From Lewinella sp041392765 (lineage in GTDB: Bacteria; Bacteroidota; Bacteroidia; Chitinophagales; Saprospiraceae), in assembly GCA_041392765.1 (NCBI GenBank), contig JAWKLL010000022.1, positions 20,407 through 84,406 of the forward strand: a stretch of 64,000 nt of DNA. Direction: 5' to 3'. The position numbers were made by a program, and so were the translations under genes. Within the stretch, counting starts at the first letter, position 1. Each line of letters opens with the position of its first letter. The notes beneath the pieces are model-generated. The model worked only from the letters and a program-made list of their open reading frames with translations, was not told where the DNA came from and searched no databases. Below are positions 19,914 to 29,398 of this stretch, one piece after another.

Positions 19914-21144
19914 ATGAAAGCGAATATCATTATAATCATGCTAGGGATTGGGGTTTTAGTAGGTTGCAAAACTCAGATAAGCCCCACTACTGTCAGTTAT
20001 CAAAGCAAAGAATCTAACGATCATTTCGACTTTGGGTTAATAGGGCAATGGGTAAAGGACAAGAGAATCGTTGCACTCGGAGAAAGTACGCATGGAATAG
20101 GAGAATACTATGCACTTAAATCTGCAATAGTACAGTATTTGCATAAGGAATTGGGTTTTGAAATATTGGTGTTCGAAGGCGGATTTGGAGATATCAACCT
20201 CGTTTGGTTACATGCAGATGAGCTGAACCATATAGCTATTAGGGACAAATCTTTATTTAGTAATTTTCGATGCCAAGAAGTAGTACCACTTTTTGAGTAT
20301 ATCAAATCAAAACACAAGGGGGATAATCCGTTGATTTTTGCAGGCATGGATCCTCAAATTTCAGGATCTTTTAAGATCAGATCGATAGTATTTGTTCTTT
20401 TTGAACCTGCAAATTGACATAGCAGCGGAGCTCTTATTACAATAAATTTTTCAAGCTGTATTTCAACCTGACGCTACCGTCTTCAACAATGATAAAAAAA
20501 GATACCAAACAACATTGAATGATCTTATACAGAAGATTGAAGAGAATAAAAATCGCATCATCGATTCTTTGCATTTCAGCCATACCGAGATAGCAATAAT
20601 ACAGCAATCACTCGAACTGCAATACAATGCTGTTGATTATTCTTGGGAGGATAGAATGGATGAAAATTATTTCCCCAGCGCGATGAAAATCAGAGATTTA
20701 CAAATGGCTCAAAATATCGATTGGATATTGGGAAATTTATACCCAAACAAGAAAATTATCATCTGGGGACACAATGCGCACGTACAATCGGGGCCGTTTA
20801 ATGCTTCACTTCCCAAATACATGGGAGAGCATCTTAAAGAAAAATACGGAGAAGCTTATTTTAGCATAGGATTGTTTGCTTACGAGGGTGAAATATATCA
20901 ACACTGGGATCAATCATCTCGCAGCTTCAAGAACTCGGATACTGGGAATATAGAACAACTTATGTCTGAAGGTGCATTGGATTATTCTTATGCAAACTTC
21001 TCGAATGGTAGTAGCATCAGTTGGATGAATACCGCTGTTCAGGCATTTGAACCTGAAAACAATGGCGTTGTAAGCTTCGTACCGTCCATTAGATTTGATG
21101 CGGCTATTTGCATACGGCAAGGAAACATTCCGACATTTGAGTGA
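19914..21144 (+). pseudogene. Erythromycin-esterase-like protein, broken
   Basis: The start at 19914 gives a lipoprotein signal, MLGIGVLVGCK. The conserved esterase motif LGESTHGIGEYYALK and EILVFEGGFGD follow. The second half, in another frame, contains KKIIIWGHNAHVQSG, the conserved histidine region of EreA-type hydrolases, and ends QGNIPTFE. Between about 20375 and 20515 the frame is lost more than once and an in-frame TAA appears (after LLLQ), so this one may be a true pseudogene. The family hydrolyses macrolide lactones in some members, but most chromosomal homologues have unknown substrates. Confidence 0.75.
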
Positions 21145-21315
21145 AATTATAACTGCTGTCAAGCACCAATTGGGGTTGATAGGTTGATATCCAAGCTGAC
21201 GATAGATTGAGAATTATGAAAACGAACGAAGGATACACCAACCTTTGTGTTGAACTGTGGGGGGGAGAAAACTAATTTTTTGTCAGGATAAGATCTGGTT
21301 TTCAAAAAGCGCCTT

Positions 21316-21323
21316 TATCTTTG
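21316..21323 (+). promoter_or_regulatory. Possible -7 box TATCTTTG upstream of 21459 gene
   Basis: It matches the Bacteroidota TAnnTTTG consensus and lies 136 bp before the next start. I see no well-spaced upstream TTTG. The 21145-21458 interval holds nothing else I can identify. Confidence 0.3.
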
Positions 21324-21458
21324 TGGAGGTAGTGAGGATAATGGTTTTTTACATATTTTAGAGGAGATAGATTGTAATTGCGCCCAATCACTTTGGATTA
21401 GGTAGTGGAGAAAGTGTAAAGTTACTTTTGTTACTTAAATTCAGTAAAGCAAGTATAG

Positions 21459-22019
21459 ATGAATACCGAAAAAGAAAGGAGAGAGTACTACGAAAGGATC
21501 AATAACAAATACTTTGGAGTACTCGCTAGTCTACAGGTTGTCGAAGATGATAATCTTCATGATTTACTTGTTGTTCCAAATTTGAAATGGGTATTTCATC
21601 AAAAAATGCTTTCATACTTTGAAACCAGTTCATTTGGCACACCATACCCTCATAATGAATATAAATGTATTGATGAATTTGGCAATAAAATGTTGTTTAT
21701 CTATGAGGGTGTAACAGGGCTTGAGTTTAAAGAGGAGACTAAACCAAGATCAAATTTTCCAGGATACAATTATCATGTTGCAAGTAAAATTGCAGACACT
21801 GAAGGTAATGTCAAAACGATTTATATACGCGGTAATAAATTTACAGATTTTATCGTCGATTTAGTTGACACTTGCCATCTTTTGAATAAGTATAAGACTT
21901 GGGATATATTCGAGCTTTATGAAGAAAATCAAAAATTAGTAAAAACTAACACAATACTAAAAGACACGCTTGAAGAATGGAAGAACAAATATGATATTAA
22001 TGAAAATATTATTGAATAA
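21459..22019 (+). CDS. Hypothetical protein, 186 residues
   Basis: Complete AT-rich gene starting MNTEKERREYYERINNKYFG. It is a soluble protein with no signal peptide. The C-terminal third (from LYEENQKLVKTNTIL) is predicted coiled coil, suggesting oligomerisation. I recognise no domain. It is the last gene of the AT-rich island and is convergent with metX, whose stop lies 34 bp away across a C-rich run. Confidence 0.6.
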   Translation: MNTEKERREYYERINNKYFGVLASLQVVEDDNLHDLLVVPNLKWVFHQKMLSYFETSSFGTPYPHNEYKCIDEFGNKMLFIYEGVTGLEFKEETKPRSNFPGYNYHVASKIADTEGNVKTIYIRGNKFTDFIVDLVDTCHLLNKYKTWDIFELYEENQKLVKTNTILKDTLEEWKNKYDINENIIE

Positions 22020-22053
22020 TGGAAAACCCTCCACTACTCATACCCCCCCCCTC

Positions 22054-23163
22054 TCAAAACGCCTCACTCCCCGGCAGCACGTAGGGGTTGAAGCTGGATT
22101 TGGACGACCGCAACAGCGGTGCCGATTGTTTGGGCTGGAGTGTTCCACCCAAGAAGCGTTCGATGAGGCGGGTGATTTTGTCTGATTCGGTGAGGAAGCC
22201 GTCGTGGCCGTAGGGGCTGCTGATGACTTCCAAATGAGCCTGCGGAATGTGGGCGGCTAATTCCGCTTGCTCGGAAGGAGGGAAAAGCACGTCACTCTCG
22301 ATGCCAATCACCAATGTGCGGGCTTGTATGTGGGCTAAGGCATCGGCTACGCTGCCTCTTTTGCGGGCGATGTTGTGGCTGTCCATCGATTTGCTCAACG
22401 ACCAATAAGCCAGCGGACTAAAACGCTGCCACAGTTTGTACCCTTGGTATTGCTGGTAGCTACCCGCCTTGAAATCACTGATTTTATCCTGTTCGGCTTC
22501 TGCTTGTGTTTGGTGATAGGCTTGGTAGTGGCGGTAGGATAGCATGGCTACGGCGCGCGCCGCTTCTATGCCTTTTCTGCCTGCTTCGGGTGCTTGGGTG
22601 CCGAGGGTAGGGTCGGATTGTAGGGCCATGCGTTGGGCTTCGTTGAAGGCAATACCCCACGGTGAATGGCGGGCATTGGTAGCCAGCAGGCACAGGTGTT
22701 GGAAAAGGGTAGGCTGCAAAATAGCCCATTCCACCAACTGCTGCCCGCCCATAGACCCCCCGATACCCAACCAAATAGCACGCAAACCGAGGTGCTGCCT
22801 GAGTAGGTCGTGGGCGGCGGCCATGTCGCGAGTAGTAACCAAGGGAAATGCCAACCCGTATGGCTGTCCTGTGGCAGGATTGATGTGGTCGGGCCCTGTA
22901 CTTCCGTAGCAAGACCCGACCATGTTGGCACAAACAATGTAATGCTGCGCAGGGTCGAAAAGACGACCCTCACCGATCAGTTCTCCCCACCACGCTTGGG
23001 GTTGGGCATTGCCCGTGAAGGCGTGACACACCCAAACGACATTGCTTTTGTCGGCATTGAGTTGCCCCCATGCTTGGTAAGCAATGGTGAATCTTTCGAG
23101 TTTTTCACCCGATTCTAATACCAACGGGTGGTCGATGTGGAGATACTGAAGGTGGTTGTTCAT
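22054..23163 (-). CDS. metX: Homoserine O-acetyltransferase
   Basis: 369-residue alpha/beta hydrolase that acetylates homoserine with acetyl-CoA, supplying O-acetylhomoserine for MetY. The nucleophile elbow is GIGGSMGGQQ at about residue 135. The catalytic aspartate lies in GIESDVLFPPSEQ and the histidine in SPYGHDGFLTE. The conserved substrate-pocket region is NMVGSCYGSTGP. It starts 3 bp after the metY stop, so the pair is an operon under the SAM-I riboswitch upstream of metY. The C-terminal 25 residues extend beyond the usual end. Confidence 0.95.
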   Translation of the reverse strand: MNNHLQYLHIDHPLVLESGEKLERFTIAYQAWGQLNADKSNVVWVCHAFTGNAQPQAWWGELIGEGRLFDPAQHYIVCANMVGSCYGSTGPDHINPATGQPYGLAFPLVTTRDMAAAHDLLRQHLGLRAIWLGIGGSMGGQQLVEWAILQPTLFQHLCLLATNARHSPWGIAFNEAQRMALQSDPTLGTQAPEAGRKGIEAARAVAMLSYRHYQAYHQTQAEAEQDKISDFKAGSYQQYQGYKLWQRFSPLAYWSLSKSMDSHNIARKRGSVADALAHIQARTLVIGIESDVLFPPSEQAELAAHIPQAHLEVISSPYGHDGFLTESDKITRLIERFLGGTLQPKQSAPLLRSSKSSFNPYVLPGSEAF

Positions 23164-23166
23164 TGT

Positions 23167-24486
23167 TTATACCGTGGTTAACGTGGGAACTTTAGCAAAG
23201 GCTTGTTCAAAATCTGCTTTGATGTCTTCGATGTGCTCAATGCCTACACTCACGCGCAGGAGGTTGGGCACCACACCAGCGGCTAATTGTTCCTCGTCGG
23301 TCAATTGCTGGTGGGTGGTAGCGGAGGGTTGGATGATGAGCGTTTTGGAGTCGCCTACATTGGCCAAGTGGCTGACGAGTTTCAGGTTGTCCACGAAGGC
23401 AGTAGTTTCTTCTCTGCTACCGTTGAGTTCAAAGCTGAGTACGCCGCCAAATCCATTGGAAAGGTAGCGTTTCGCCCGTGTGTGAGCAGGGTGCGACGCT
23501 AATCCCGGATAGTTGACAGCGGCTACTTGTGGGTGGTTTTCCAACCATTGTGCTAATGCCAAGGCATTGTCCACGGTGCGCTGTACACGCAGGCTGAGGG
23601 TTTCGAGTCCTTGCAGCAATAGGAAAGAATTGAAGGGGCTGATGGCGGGGCCAAAATCCCGCAGCCCTTCTACCCGTGCGCGAATGATGTAGGCAATATT
23701 GCCAAAGGGGCCGTTGATACCAAACACATCGGAGAACACCAATCCGTGGTAGCCCTCGGCGGGTTCGCTGAACTGTGGGTATTTTCCGTTGCCCCAGTTG
23801 TAGCGGCCACTGTCCACGATGACACCGCCAATGCTGGTGCCGTGGCCGCCTATCCATTTGGTAGCCGACTCAACAACGATGTCCGCGCCCCAGTCTAATG
23901 GCCGCGCCAGAAAACCACAGGCACCGAAGGTGTTGTCCACAACGACGGGGATGTCGTAAGCATGCGCTACTTCGATAATGCCTTCAAAATCAGGTACATT
24001 GAAACGGGGGTTGCTGATGCTTTCAAAATAGACCGCCTTGGTATTAGCGTCGATGAGGCGTTCGTAGTCGGCGGGTGTTTCGCCAGCGGTGAAGCGCACC
24101 TCAATGCCGAGCCGCTTGAAGGCCACTTTGAACTGGTTGTAGGTGCCTCCATAGAGGTTGGAGGAAGCGACGAAGTTGTCGCCGGCCTGCAAGATGTTGT
24201 TCAGTGCAATGAATTGTGCGGCCTGACCGGAACCAGTGGCCAATGCGGCGACTCCACCTTCGAGGGCTGCTACGCGCTTTTCAAAAACATCCGTAGTGGG
24301 GTTCATGATGCGGGTGTAGATGTTGCCAAATTCCTTGAGGGCAAAGAGGTTGGCACCATGCTCGGAATCCTTGAAGGTGTAGCTGGTGGTTTGGTAGATA
24401 GGAACAGCTCGCGAGCGGGTGGTACCTTCTACTTCTTCCTGTCCTGCGTGGAGTTGCAGGGTTTCAAATCTTAGATTGTTCGACAT
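23167..24486 (-). CDS. metY: O-acetylhomoserine sulfhydrylase (aminocarboxypropyltransferase)
   Basis: PLP-dependent Cys/Met-metabolism enzyme (about 439 residues from the ATG at 24486) that makes homocysteine from O-acetylhomoserine and sulfide. The PLP lysine lies in ESATKWIGGHG and the cofactor aspartate in VVVDNTFGACGF. The start region is MSNNLRFETLQLHAGQE; an upstream in-frame extension to 24579 reads like leader sequence and is rejected. Its leader contains a SAM-I riboswitch (24705-24829), so expression should fall when S-adenosylmethionine is abundant. metX follows directly. Confidence 0.95.
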   Translation of the reverse strand: MSNNLRFETLQLHAGQEEVEGTTRSRAVPIYQTTSYTFKDSEHGANLFALKEFGNIYTRIMNPTTDVFEKRVAALEGGVAALATGSGQAAQFIALNNILQAGDNFVASSNLYGGTYNQFKVAFKRLGIEVRFTAGETPADYERLIDANTKAVYFESISNPRFNVPDFEGIIEVAHAYDIPVVVDNTFGACGFLARPLDWGADIVVESATKWIGGHGTSIGGVIVDSGRYNWGNGKYPQFSEPAEGYHGLVFSDVFGINGPFGNIAYIIRARVEGLRDFGPAISPFNSFLLLQGLETLSLRVQRTVDNALALAQWLENHPQVAAVNYPGLASHPAHTRAKRYLSNGFGGVLSFELNGSREETTAFVDNLKLVSHLANVGDSKTLIIQPSATTHQQLTDEEQLAAGVVPNLLRVSVGIEHIEDIKADFEQAFAKVPTLTTV

Positions 24487-24704
24487 TGGTAAAAAATTGA
24501 TGGGTGAAAAAAGGTATAGCGATGCCTGACTTGCAGCGGTTGCCCGCAAGGCGGATACACCTTGGGCATGGACGAACACTGCAAAGTGGTCAGTGGATCA
24601 GCAACAACAGCAACAGCAGCAACAGATGGGGGCTGCCAAAGCGTAGCGAGAAGATAAAAATGGAACGGAAGCTGAAAAAGAAGTTGTGTAATACATGGTT
24701 ATCC

Positions 24705-24829
24705 CGATTTTATATGTCCAAACAGGCAATAGACCCGTTGGCAGGATTTGGCACCGTTTGCGTCTTGGGATCGGCAAGGTTGCCAGGGTTTCGTAGAGCC
24801 TGATCTCTCCACCCTTCGGTATAAAATCG
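24705..24829 (-). promoter_or_regulatory. SAM-I (S-box) riboswitch controlling metY-metX
   Basis: Read on the minus strand, a perfect 10-bp P1 stem CGATTTTATA/TATAAAATCG closes an aptamer containing GGGTGGAGAGATCAGGC, the hallmark GAAACCCTGGCAACC, and GGTGCCAAATCCTGCC. The spacing and conserved blocks match SAM-I. It precedes metY by about 220 nt, which hold a short CAG/CAA microsatellite and possible expression-platform stems. Binding of SAM is expected to switch off the downstream methionine genes. Confidence 0.92.
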
Positions 24830-24937
24830 AAAATCTTCCGATTATCGATTGAGTGGCAAAAGTAGGGTAGAATATCGGGTTTGTCAATCGTTTTAACATT
24901 TTTTTAAGTATTCTTGTGTCGTGAATCTGTTGTTAGT

Positions 24938-25056
24938 GACGGATTAAAAATAACTGCCCCCATTTTTGATTCGCTAAAATTTTCTAAGCAAGCGACTAAA
25001 AGGAGCTTGCGTGAAAATATTCGCGAATCGGCAGAAAAAAATGGGGGTGGTTATTT
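24938..25056. repeat. Long imperfect hairpin element (about 120 bp)
   Basis: GACGGATTAAAAATAACTGC continuing through CCCCCATTTTT (24938 onward) pairs with AAAAAATGGGGGTGGTTATT and TCCGTC (25028-25056). An inner pair GATTCGC/GCGAATC encloses further complementary sequence around CTAAGCAAGC and GCTTGCG. It occupies the spacer between the riboswitch and the OsmC-like gene and has no coding potential. It looks like a MITE or other folded repeat; I see no second copy in the window. Confidence 0.6.
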
Positions 25057-25261
25057 CCGTCTTTCACTACGTACGTTAGCAGTGCCTTCCAACGGTTTAT
25101 ATTTGGTATGAATCTCGTCGCGTGAGGGGTGAAGCGGTACCAACCGAAGGGAAGCGAAGGGCGGTGAGAGCGGAAGACCCGACCTCGGCTTGTTGGGGTG
25201 GGCGCGTGCGTTGGGGGCAAGCCGAGGGCACGCCCTACTGATATTATAAAAATTGAAGCTT

Positions 25262-25685
25262 ATGAAAATGAAAATGCGTAGGATAGACGATGCCTACCAC
25301 ATGGAAGCCACCAACGAGGAAGGGCTGAGTACCTACACGGATGCGTCGCCTGATATAGGAGGACATAATAAGGCGATACGCCCCATGCAGATGGTGTTGG
25401 CGGCCTTGGGGAGCTGTAGCAGCATAGATGTGATATACCTGCTGAACAAGCAGCGGCAACCGTTGGACGATATGGAGATAGAGATAACGGCCAAGCGAGC
25501 GGATGCGGTGCCGGCGGTATTCACGGATATACACATCCATTACCAACTATACGGGGCATTGGATGATAAAAAAGTGGAACGCGCCTGCCGCTTGAGCATG
25601 GAGAAGCTATGTTTCGGTGTCGATGATGCTGAAGGAATCCGTCAATATTACTTGGAGTTATGAGGTGCGGGAAAGCGGGGAGTAG
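25262..25685 (+). CDS. OsmC/Ohr-family protein, one homopolymer frameshift
   Basis: Small peroxidase-like protein of the OsmC/YhfA type. The first conserved cysteine lies in LAALGSCSSIDVIYLL at about residue 55. The second is CSVSMMLKESVNITW, recovered when one T is removed from the TTT run at about 25609-25612. The corrected protein ends at the TAG at 25683. As given, the frame instead stops at 25661. I start at the ATG at 25262. It detoxifies organic hydroperoxides in characterised relatives; the substrate here is inferred. Confidence 0.85.
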
Positions 25686-25690
25686 AAAGG

Positions 25691-25910
25691 TTGGTTCTTT
25701 GACTTTTTTAGTGGGGGCTACCCTTCGGGTCGCTATTGTATCTCGGCTATGCCGATGCCACGTTCCCTATCGGCTGACCGTGTGTCGGCTTTAGCCGATA
25801 GCCTAGATCGGGCAAACCGTCTGTCGCCAAAGCTGCCACTTCTCACACTTGTCTCGGCCTTTTGCCGAGATCGCTAGCCCGATACCACCACGAGATTTGT
25901 CAAAGAACCA
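25691..25910. repeat. 220-bp MITE-like element with 13-bp terminal inverted repeats
   Basis: Perfect ends TTGGTTCTTTGAC (25691-25703) and GTCAAAGAACCAA (25898-25910). Inside are several smaller palindromes (CGGCTATGCCG, TATCGGCT...AGCCGATA, TCTCGGC...GCCGAGA). It sits exactly between the OsmC and purU genes and encodes nothing. It is probably a non-autonomous transposable element or a large structured RNA. Confidence 0.75.
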
Positions 25911-25952
25911 AAAGTTTTTTATTTACTTTGCGCCCATTTTAAAGACAAGAAC

Positions 25953-26801
25953 ATGAACCAACCAACAGCGGTACTGCTCATACACTGCCCCGACCAAAAA
26001 GGCATCGTGGCGGCGGTGACGGACTTTTTGCATAGCAACAACGGCAACATCATCTCATTGGAACAGCACGTGGATGCCAATTTGCGGCATTTCTTCATGC
26101 GGGTGGAATGGGTGCTGGATGGGTTTGCTATTGAGGGGGCGAAGATAGAGGACTATTTTGCTACCTTGGTGGGAAAGAAGTTTGGCATGGCCTGGCAGTT
26201 GCATTTTACCGACCGCAAGCCTCGTATGGCGGTGTTTGTTTCCAAGGCATCGCATTGCTTTTACGACATCATGCAGCGTTATTCTTCCGGCGAGTGGCAG
26301 GTGGAAATACCGTGATTGTCTCCAATCACGATGCGTTGGCTGATATAGCAGCGCGCTTTGGTATCGACTTCAGGTGTTTCCCATCAATAGTAAGAACAAG
26401 GCGGAGCAGGAGGCAGCAGAAGCGGCCTTGATGCGCGAGCTGGATGTGGACTTCATCGTATTGGCGCGCTATATGCAGATATTGTCGGATGATTTTTTTG
26501 TGCCCTTTTCCCTGTCATCAACATCCACCATTCGTTTTTGCCTGCTTTCAAGGGTGCCAGACCGTACCACTCGGCCTATGAACGCGGGGTAAAGTGATAG
26601 GTGCTACCAGCCATTATGTGACATCGGACTTGGACGGGCATCATCGCACAAGACGTGACCCACGTGAGCCACCGCGATGACCCCGAAAGTTGGTGCGAAA
26701 AGGAAAAGACATTGAAAAAGGGTTTTATCGCAAGCGATACGTGCACAATTAGAGCATAAAATCTTTACCTTTCGGCAATAAAACTATTGTGTTTTATTAA
26801 T
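25953..26801 (+). CDS. purU: Formyltetrahydrofolate deformylase, multiply frameshifted
   Basis: An N-terminal ACT domain (LLIHCPDQKGIVAAVTDFL) is followed by a formyl-transferase-like domain. Its recognisable pieces in successive frames are VIVSNHDALADIAARFGI, DVDFIVLARYMQILSD, INIHHSFLPAFKG, PYHSAYERGVK and VIGATSHYVTSDLD. The asparagine/histidine of INIHHSFLPAF and the aspartate near TSDLD belong to the catalytic set. At least five indels occur between 26300 and 26780. The enzyme releases formate from 10-formyl-THF for purine synthesis and one-carbon balance. The density of breaks with intact motifs suggests a low-quality consensus patch. Confidence 0.85.
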
Positions 26802-26826
26802 TCCATACTACTCAATTTTTGACAGT

Positions 26827-27005
26827 GAACTTGTCTAGGAATTTCTGCATGAGCGAAAATTAGCTATTTTTGAGTGAAAACGGGGCGGCACAATCCCGAT
26901 AGCTATCGGGAGAAGTTACGCAGCGCGTAATGATGTTTTTGCCAACGAAGTGTTCGCTCAGCAGTTGTAGCGAGACAGCCATGTGAGGAGTTTCTAGACA
27001 AGTTC
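26827..27005. repeat. 179-bp MITE-like inverted-repeat element upstream of glgA
   Basis: Perfect 12-bp terminal repeats GAACTTGTCTAG (26827-26838) and CTAGACAAGTTC (26994-27005). Subterminal GAGCGAAAA and TGTTCGCTC also pair, and a CCCGATAGCTATCGGG palindrome lies inside. It is related in tip sequence and design to 9214-9375 and ends one base before the first possible glgA start codon, so it must lie in the glgA promoter or leader. Confidence 0.75.
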
Positions 27006-27006
27006 A

Positions 27007-28502
27007 ATGAAAAAAGCGCAACGAATGTCATCAAAACTGAATATTCTCTTTATTGCTTCGGAGTGCGTGCCTTATGGGAAAACGGGCGGTTTGGCAGATG
27101 TCGTGGGTGCATTGCCGAAGGCTTTGGCTGAATTAGGCCACGAAGTAGCCGTGGTTTTGCCGAAGTACAGCAAAATCGACACATCTAAATACGAGGTGAA
27201 GCGATTTCAGGACTCGATGGGGGTCTGGATGGGAGCTGGTGTGCAGGAATGGTGCGCGGTGGATGTGACCCTTATAGAGGGTAACATTCCGGTTTACCTC
27301 ATCGAAAGTTGGAAATACTTCGACCGCCCCGGCATTTACAATGATGCCTCCAACCGCGATTTTAATGACAACCCCGAGCGTTACGCCTTTTTGTCAAGGG
27401 CGGCTTTGCAGTTGTGTATTGACCAAGGTTTCCGACCCGACATTGTGCACAGCCATGATTGGCAAACGGCCTTAGCGCCCGCTTACTAAAACGTGGCATT
27501 GAACGACCCTGCACTGCAAGCTGCAGCCAGCGTGTTCACCATCCACAATATACAATACCAAGGGAATTTTCCGAAGACACGGTGGGAATACACGGGGTTG
27601 GGCTGGGAAAACTTTACGCCAGAAAAATTTGAAGACCACGACCGCATCAACTACCTCAAAGGAGGAATTGCCTTTGCCCGGATATGGTCAACACGGTAAG
27701 TCCTACTTATGCTTTTGAAACCAGAGTACGGATTTGGGTATGGGCATGAATGGAATGTTGAACCGCAAAATGGGATGCCTACACGGGTATCCTCAACGGG
27801 GTGGACTACGACGAGTGGGATCCGGAAACAGATACCTTTATTCCTGCTACCTATTCGGTGGAGGATATGCGCGGCAAGGCGGTATGCAAACAAGCTTTGC
27901 AGGAAAAATTCGGATTGGAGGTCAACGCCCGCCTGCCTATCTTGGGCGTGGTGAGCCGTTTTCTGACCAAAGGGTTGGACGTGTTTTATGAATCCATTCT
28001 CGTGTGTTGCGCCAAATGCATGCAGATAGTGGTATTGGGGTCGGGTGATAAAGCCTTGGAAGGCAAATACATGGAACTGCCAACCACTTACCCAAGGCGG
28101 GTGGGTACCCCTATATAGGCTATGATAATGCCTTTGGCACACCTGATTGAGGCAGGGTCGGATTTTTTCGTGATGCCGTCTCGTTTTGAGCCTTGCGGCT
28201 TGAATCAGCTATATTCCCTGAAATACGGTACGCTGCCCATTGTACGCAACACGGGCGGGCTGGCCGATACGGTGACGCAGTACGATGAGCACAGAGGGGA
28301 AGGAACAGGCTTCAAGTTTAATGACCTGTCGGCGAATGCGCTGACCGGGGTGATTGGCTGGGCTGTGAGTACTTGGTACGACCGACCTGACCACATACGG
28401 GGCATGGTGTATCGCGCTATGCAGCAGGATTTTAGTTGGGCGCAAAGTGCTCGGCAATATGAGTTGTTGTACTTGGAAGCGATTAGGAGGAAGAGAGGGT
28501 AG
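27007..28502 (+). CDS. glgA: Glycogen synthase (GT5), multiply frameshifted
   Basis: ADP-glucose-dependent glucosyltransferase that elongates glycogen. Visible are the ADP-glucose loop KTGGLADVVGALPKALAELG, the domain-1 motif DIVHSHDWQTALAPAY, VFTIHNIQYQGNF, and the C-terminal donor-binding block SRFEPCGLNQLYSLKYGTLP. An apparent stop (TAA at 27487) is explained by missing bases: conserved sequence here should read APAYLKTWHWNDP. Further indels lie near 27685, 27770 and 28115. A start at the second ATG (27028, MSSKLNILFIASE) is equally possible and leaves some leader after the hairpin element. Confidence 0.9.
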
Positions 28503-28506
28503 GGGA

Positions 28507-28670
28507 GTGTGTATGTTGGAAATGTGTATATGTGTATATGTTGGAAATGTGTATATGTGTATATGTGGGAAAGGTGGTTTGATGTTGTTTGATGGGCTTC
28601 TCCCGTTTGATTTGGTTTGATGTGGTTTGATGGGTTTCGTCCGTTTGATTTGGTTTGATGTTGAAAGTCC
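28507..28670. repeat. Composite repeat: GTGTATATGTG tract plus TTTGAT units (second locus)
   Basis: GTGTATATGTGTATATGTTG repeats (28507-28570) lead into TTTGATNTGGTTTGAT units separated by GGGCTTCTCCCG-like hairpins (28575-28665). The order and flanks match 7060-7250. The rest of the 28503-28828 gap shows nothing recognisable. Confidence 0.75.
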
Positions 28671-28828
28671 TGAAAATATTGTTGCTGACAAGGGTGAAGT
28701 TGGAAAATTGTGAAGGGATGGGGATTGAGGGGTGAGTGATCGATGAATTGGGCGATAAAAACAGCGGCTATGTCTATAAAAAATGGAGGAAGGGGGTAGA
28801 AGACATGAAATTGGGGCTTTGAAAATTT

Positions 28829-29374
28829 ATGAAGATGAAAGATATATTTGGATCGCATCACGGCTTGGACGAACGCAGTATGGAGTCGTTGGTGACAGCC
28901 TTGGAACGGGAGAACCTGCCCGGCTTTGATTATTTGGAGTTCAAACAATCGCTAGGTCGGTTGCAGGATTTGAATATGGAGGAAGAAATGGCCTTCAAAT
29001 CTGCTTTTGCTACGGCTACCACGATGGGGCTGACGAAAGACAAGCTGTTAAAAACGGCGGCGCACTACCGTCAGGTATTAGAAAAAGAGAAAACCTCCTT
29101 TCACGATGCACTGCAAAAACAAGTGAAAGCGAAGGTGGAGGGCAAGCGCAAAGAGGTGGAAGTGTTGAAGCAGAAGGTAAAAGAGTACGATGCCAAGATA
29201 GAAGAACTGATGCGCCTAAAAGTACAGGCGGAGCAGACCATCGCGTCGTCGGATGATGCCATTGCCAGTGCACAGGCAGGCATAGAAGATGTACGCGAGC
29301 GTTTTGAAACCACCCTGAAAGCGCTGTTGAACCAAATTGACAGCGATGTAGAGGATATCAATCGCATTTTGTAA
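28829..29374 (+). CDS. Hypothetical coiled-coil protein
   Basis: 181 residues, soluble. An N-terminal globular helical part (to about residue 85) is followed by a long coiled coil (KRKEVEVLKQKVKEYDAKIE and onward) and a C-terminal helix ending DVEDINRIL. I recognise no family. It sits 24 bp before a membrane/coiled-coil gene in the same direction, so the two probably form an operon and may interact. The pattern is reminiscent of PspA/ESCRT-III-like helical proteins, but this is an impression, not a domain match. Confidence 0.7.
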   Translation: MKMKDIFGSHHGLDERSMESLVTALERENLPGFDYLEFKQSLGRLQDLNMEEEMAFKSAFATATTMGLTKDKLLKTAAHYRQVLEKEKTSFHDALQKQVKAKVEGKRKEVEVLKQKVKEYDAKIEELMRLKVQAEQTIASSDDAIASAQAGIEDVRERFETTLKALLNQIDSDVEDINRIL

Positions 29375-29398
29375 TTATCGCAAAAAATAACAACTGAT

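Noticed and set aside
22484..22973. Alternative frames within metX
   Set aside because: Arginine- and proline-rich out-of-frame translations of a conserved gene.
24487..24579. N-terminal extension of MetY
   Set aside because: The extension is leader sequence between the riboswitch and the usual family start (MSNNLRFETLQ).
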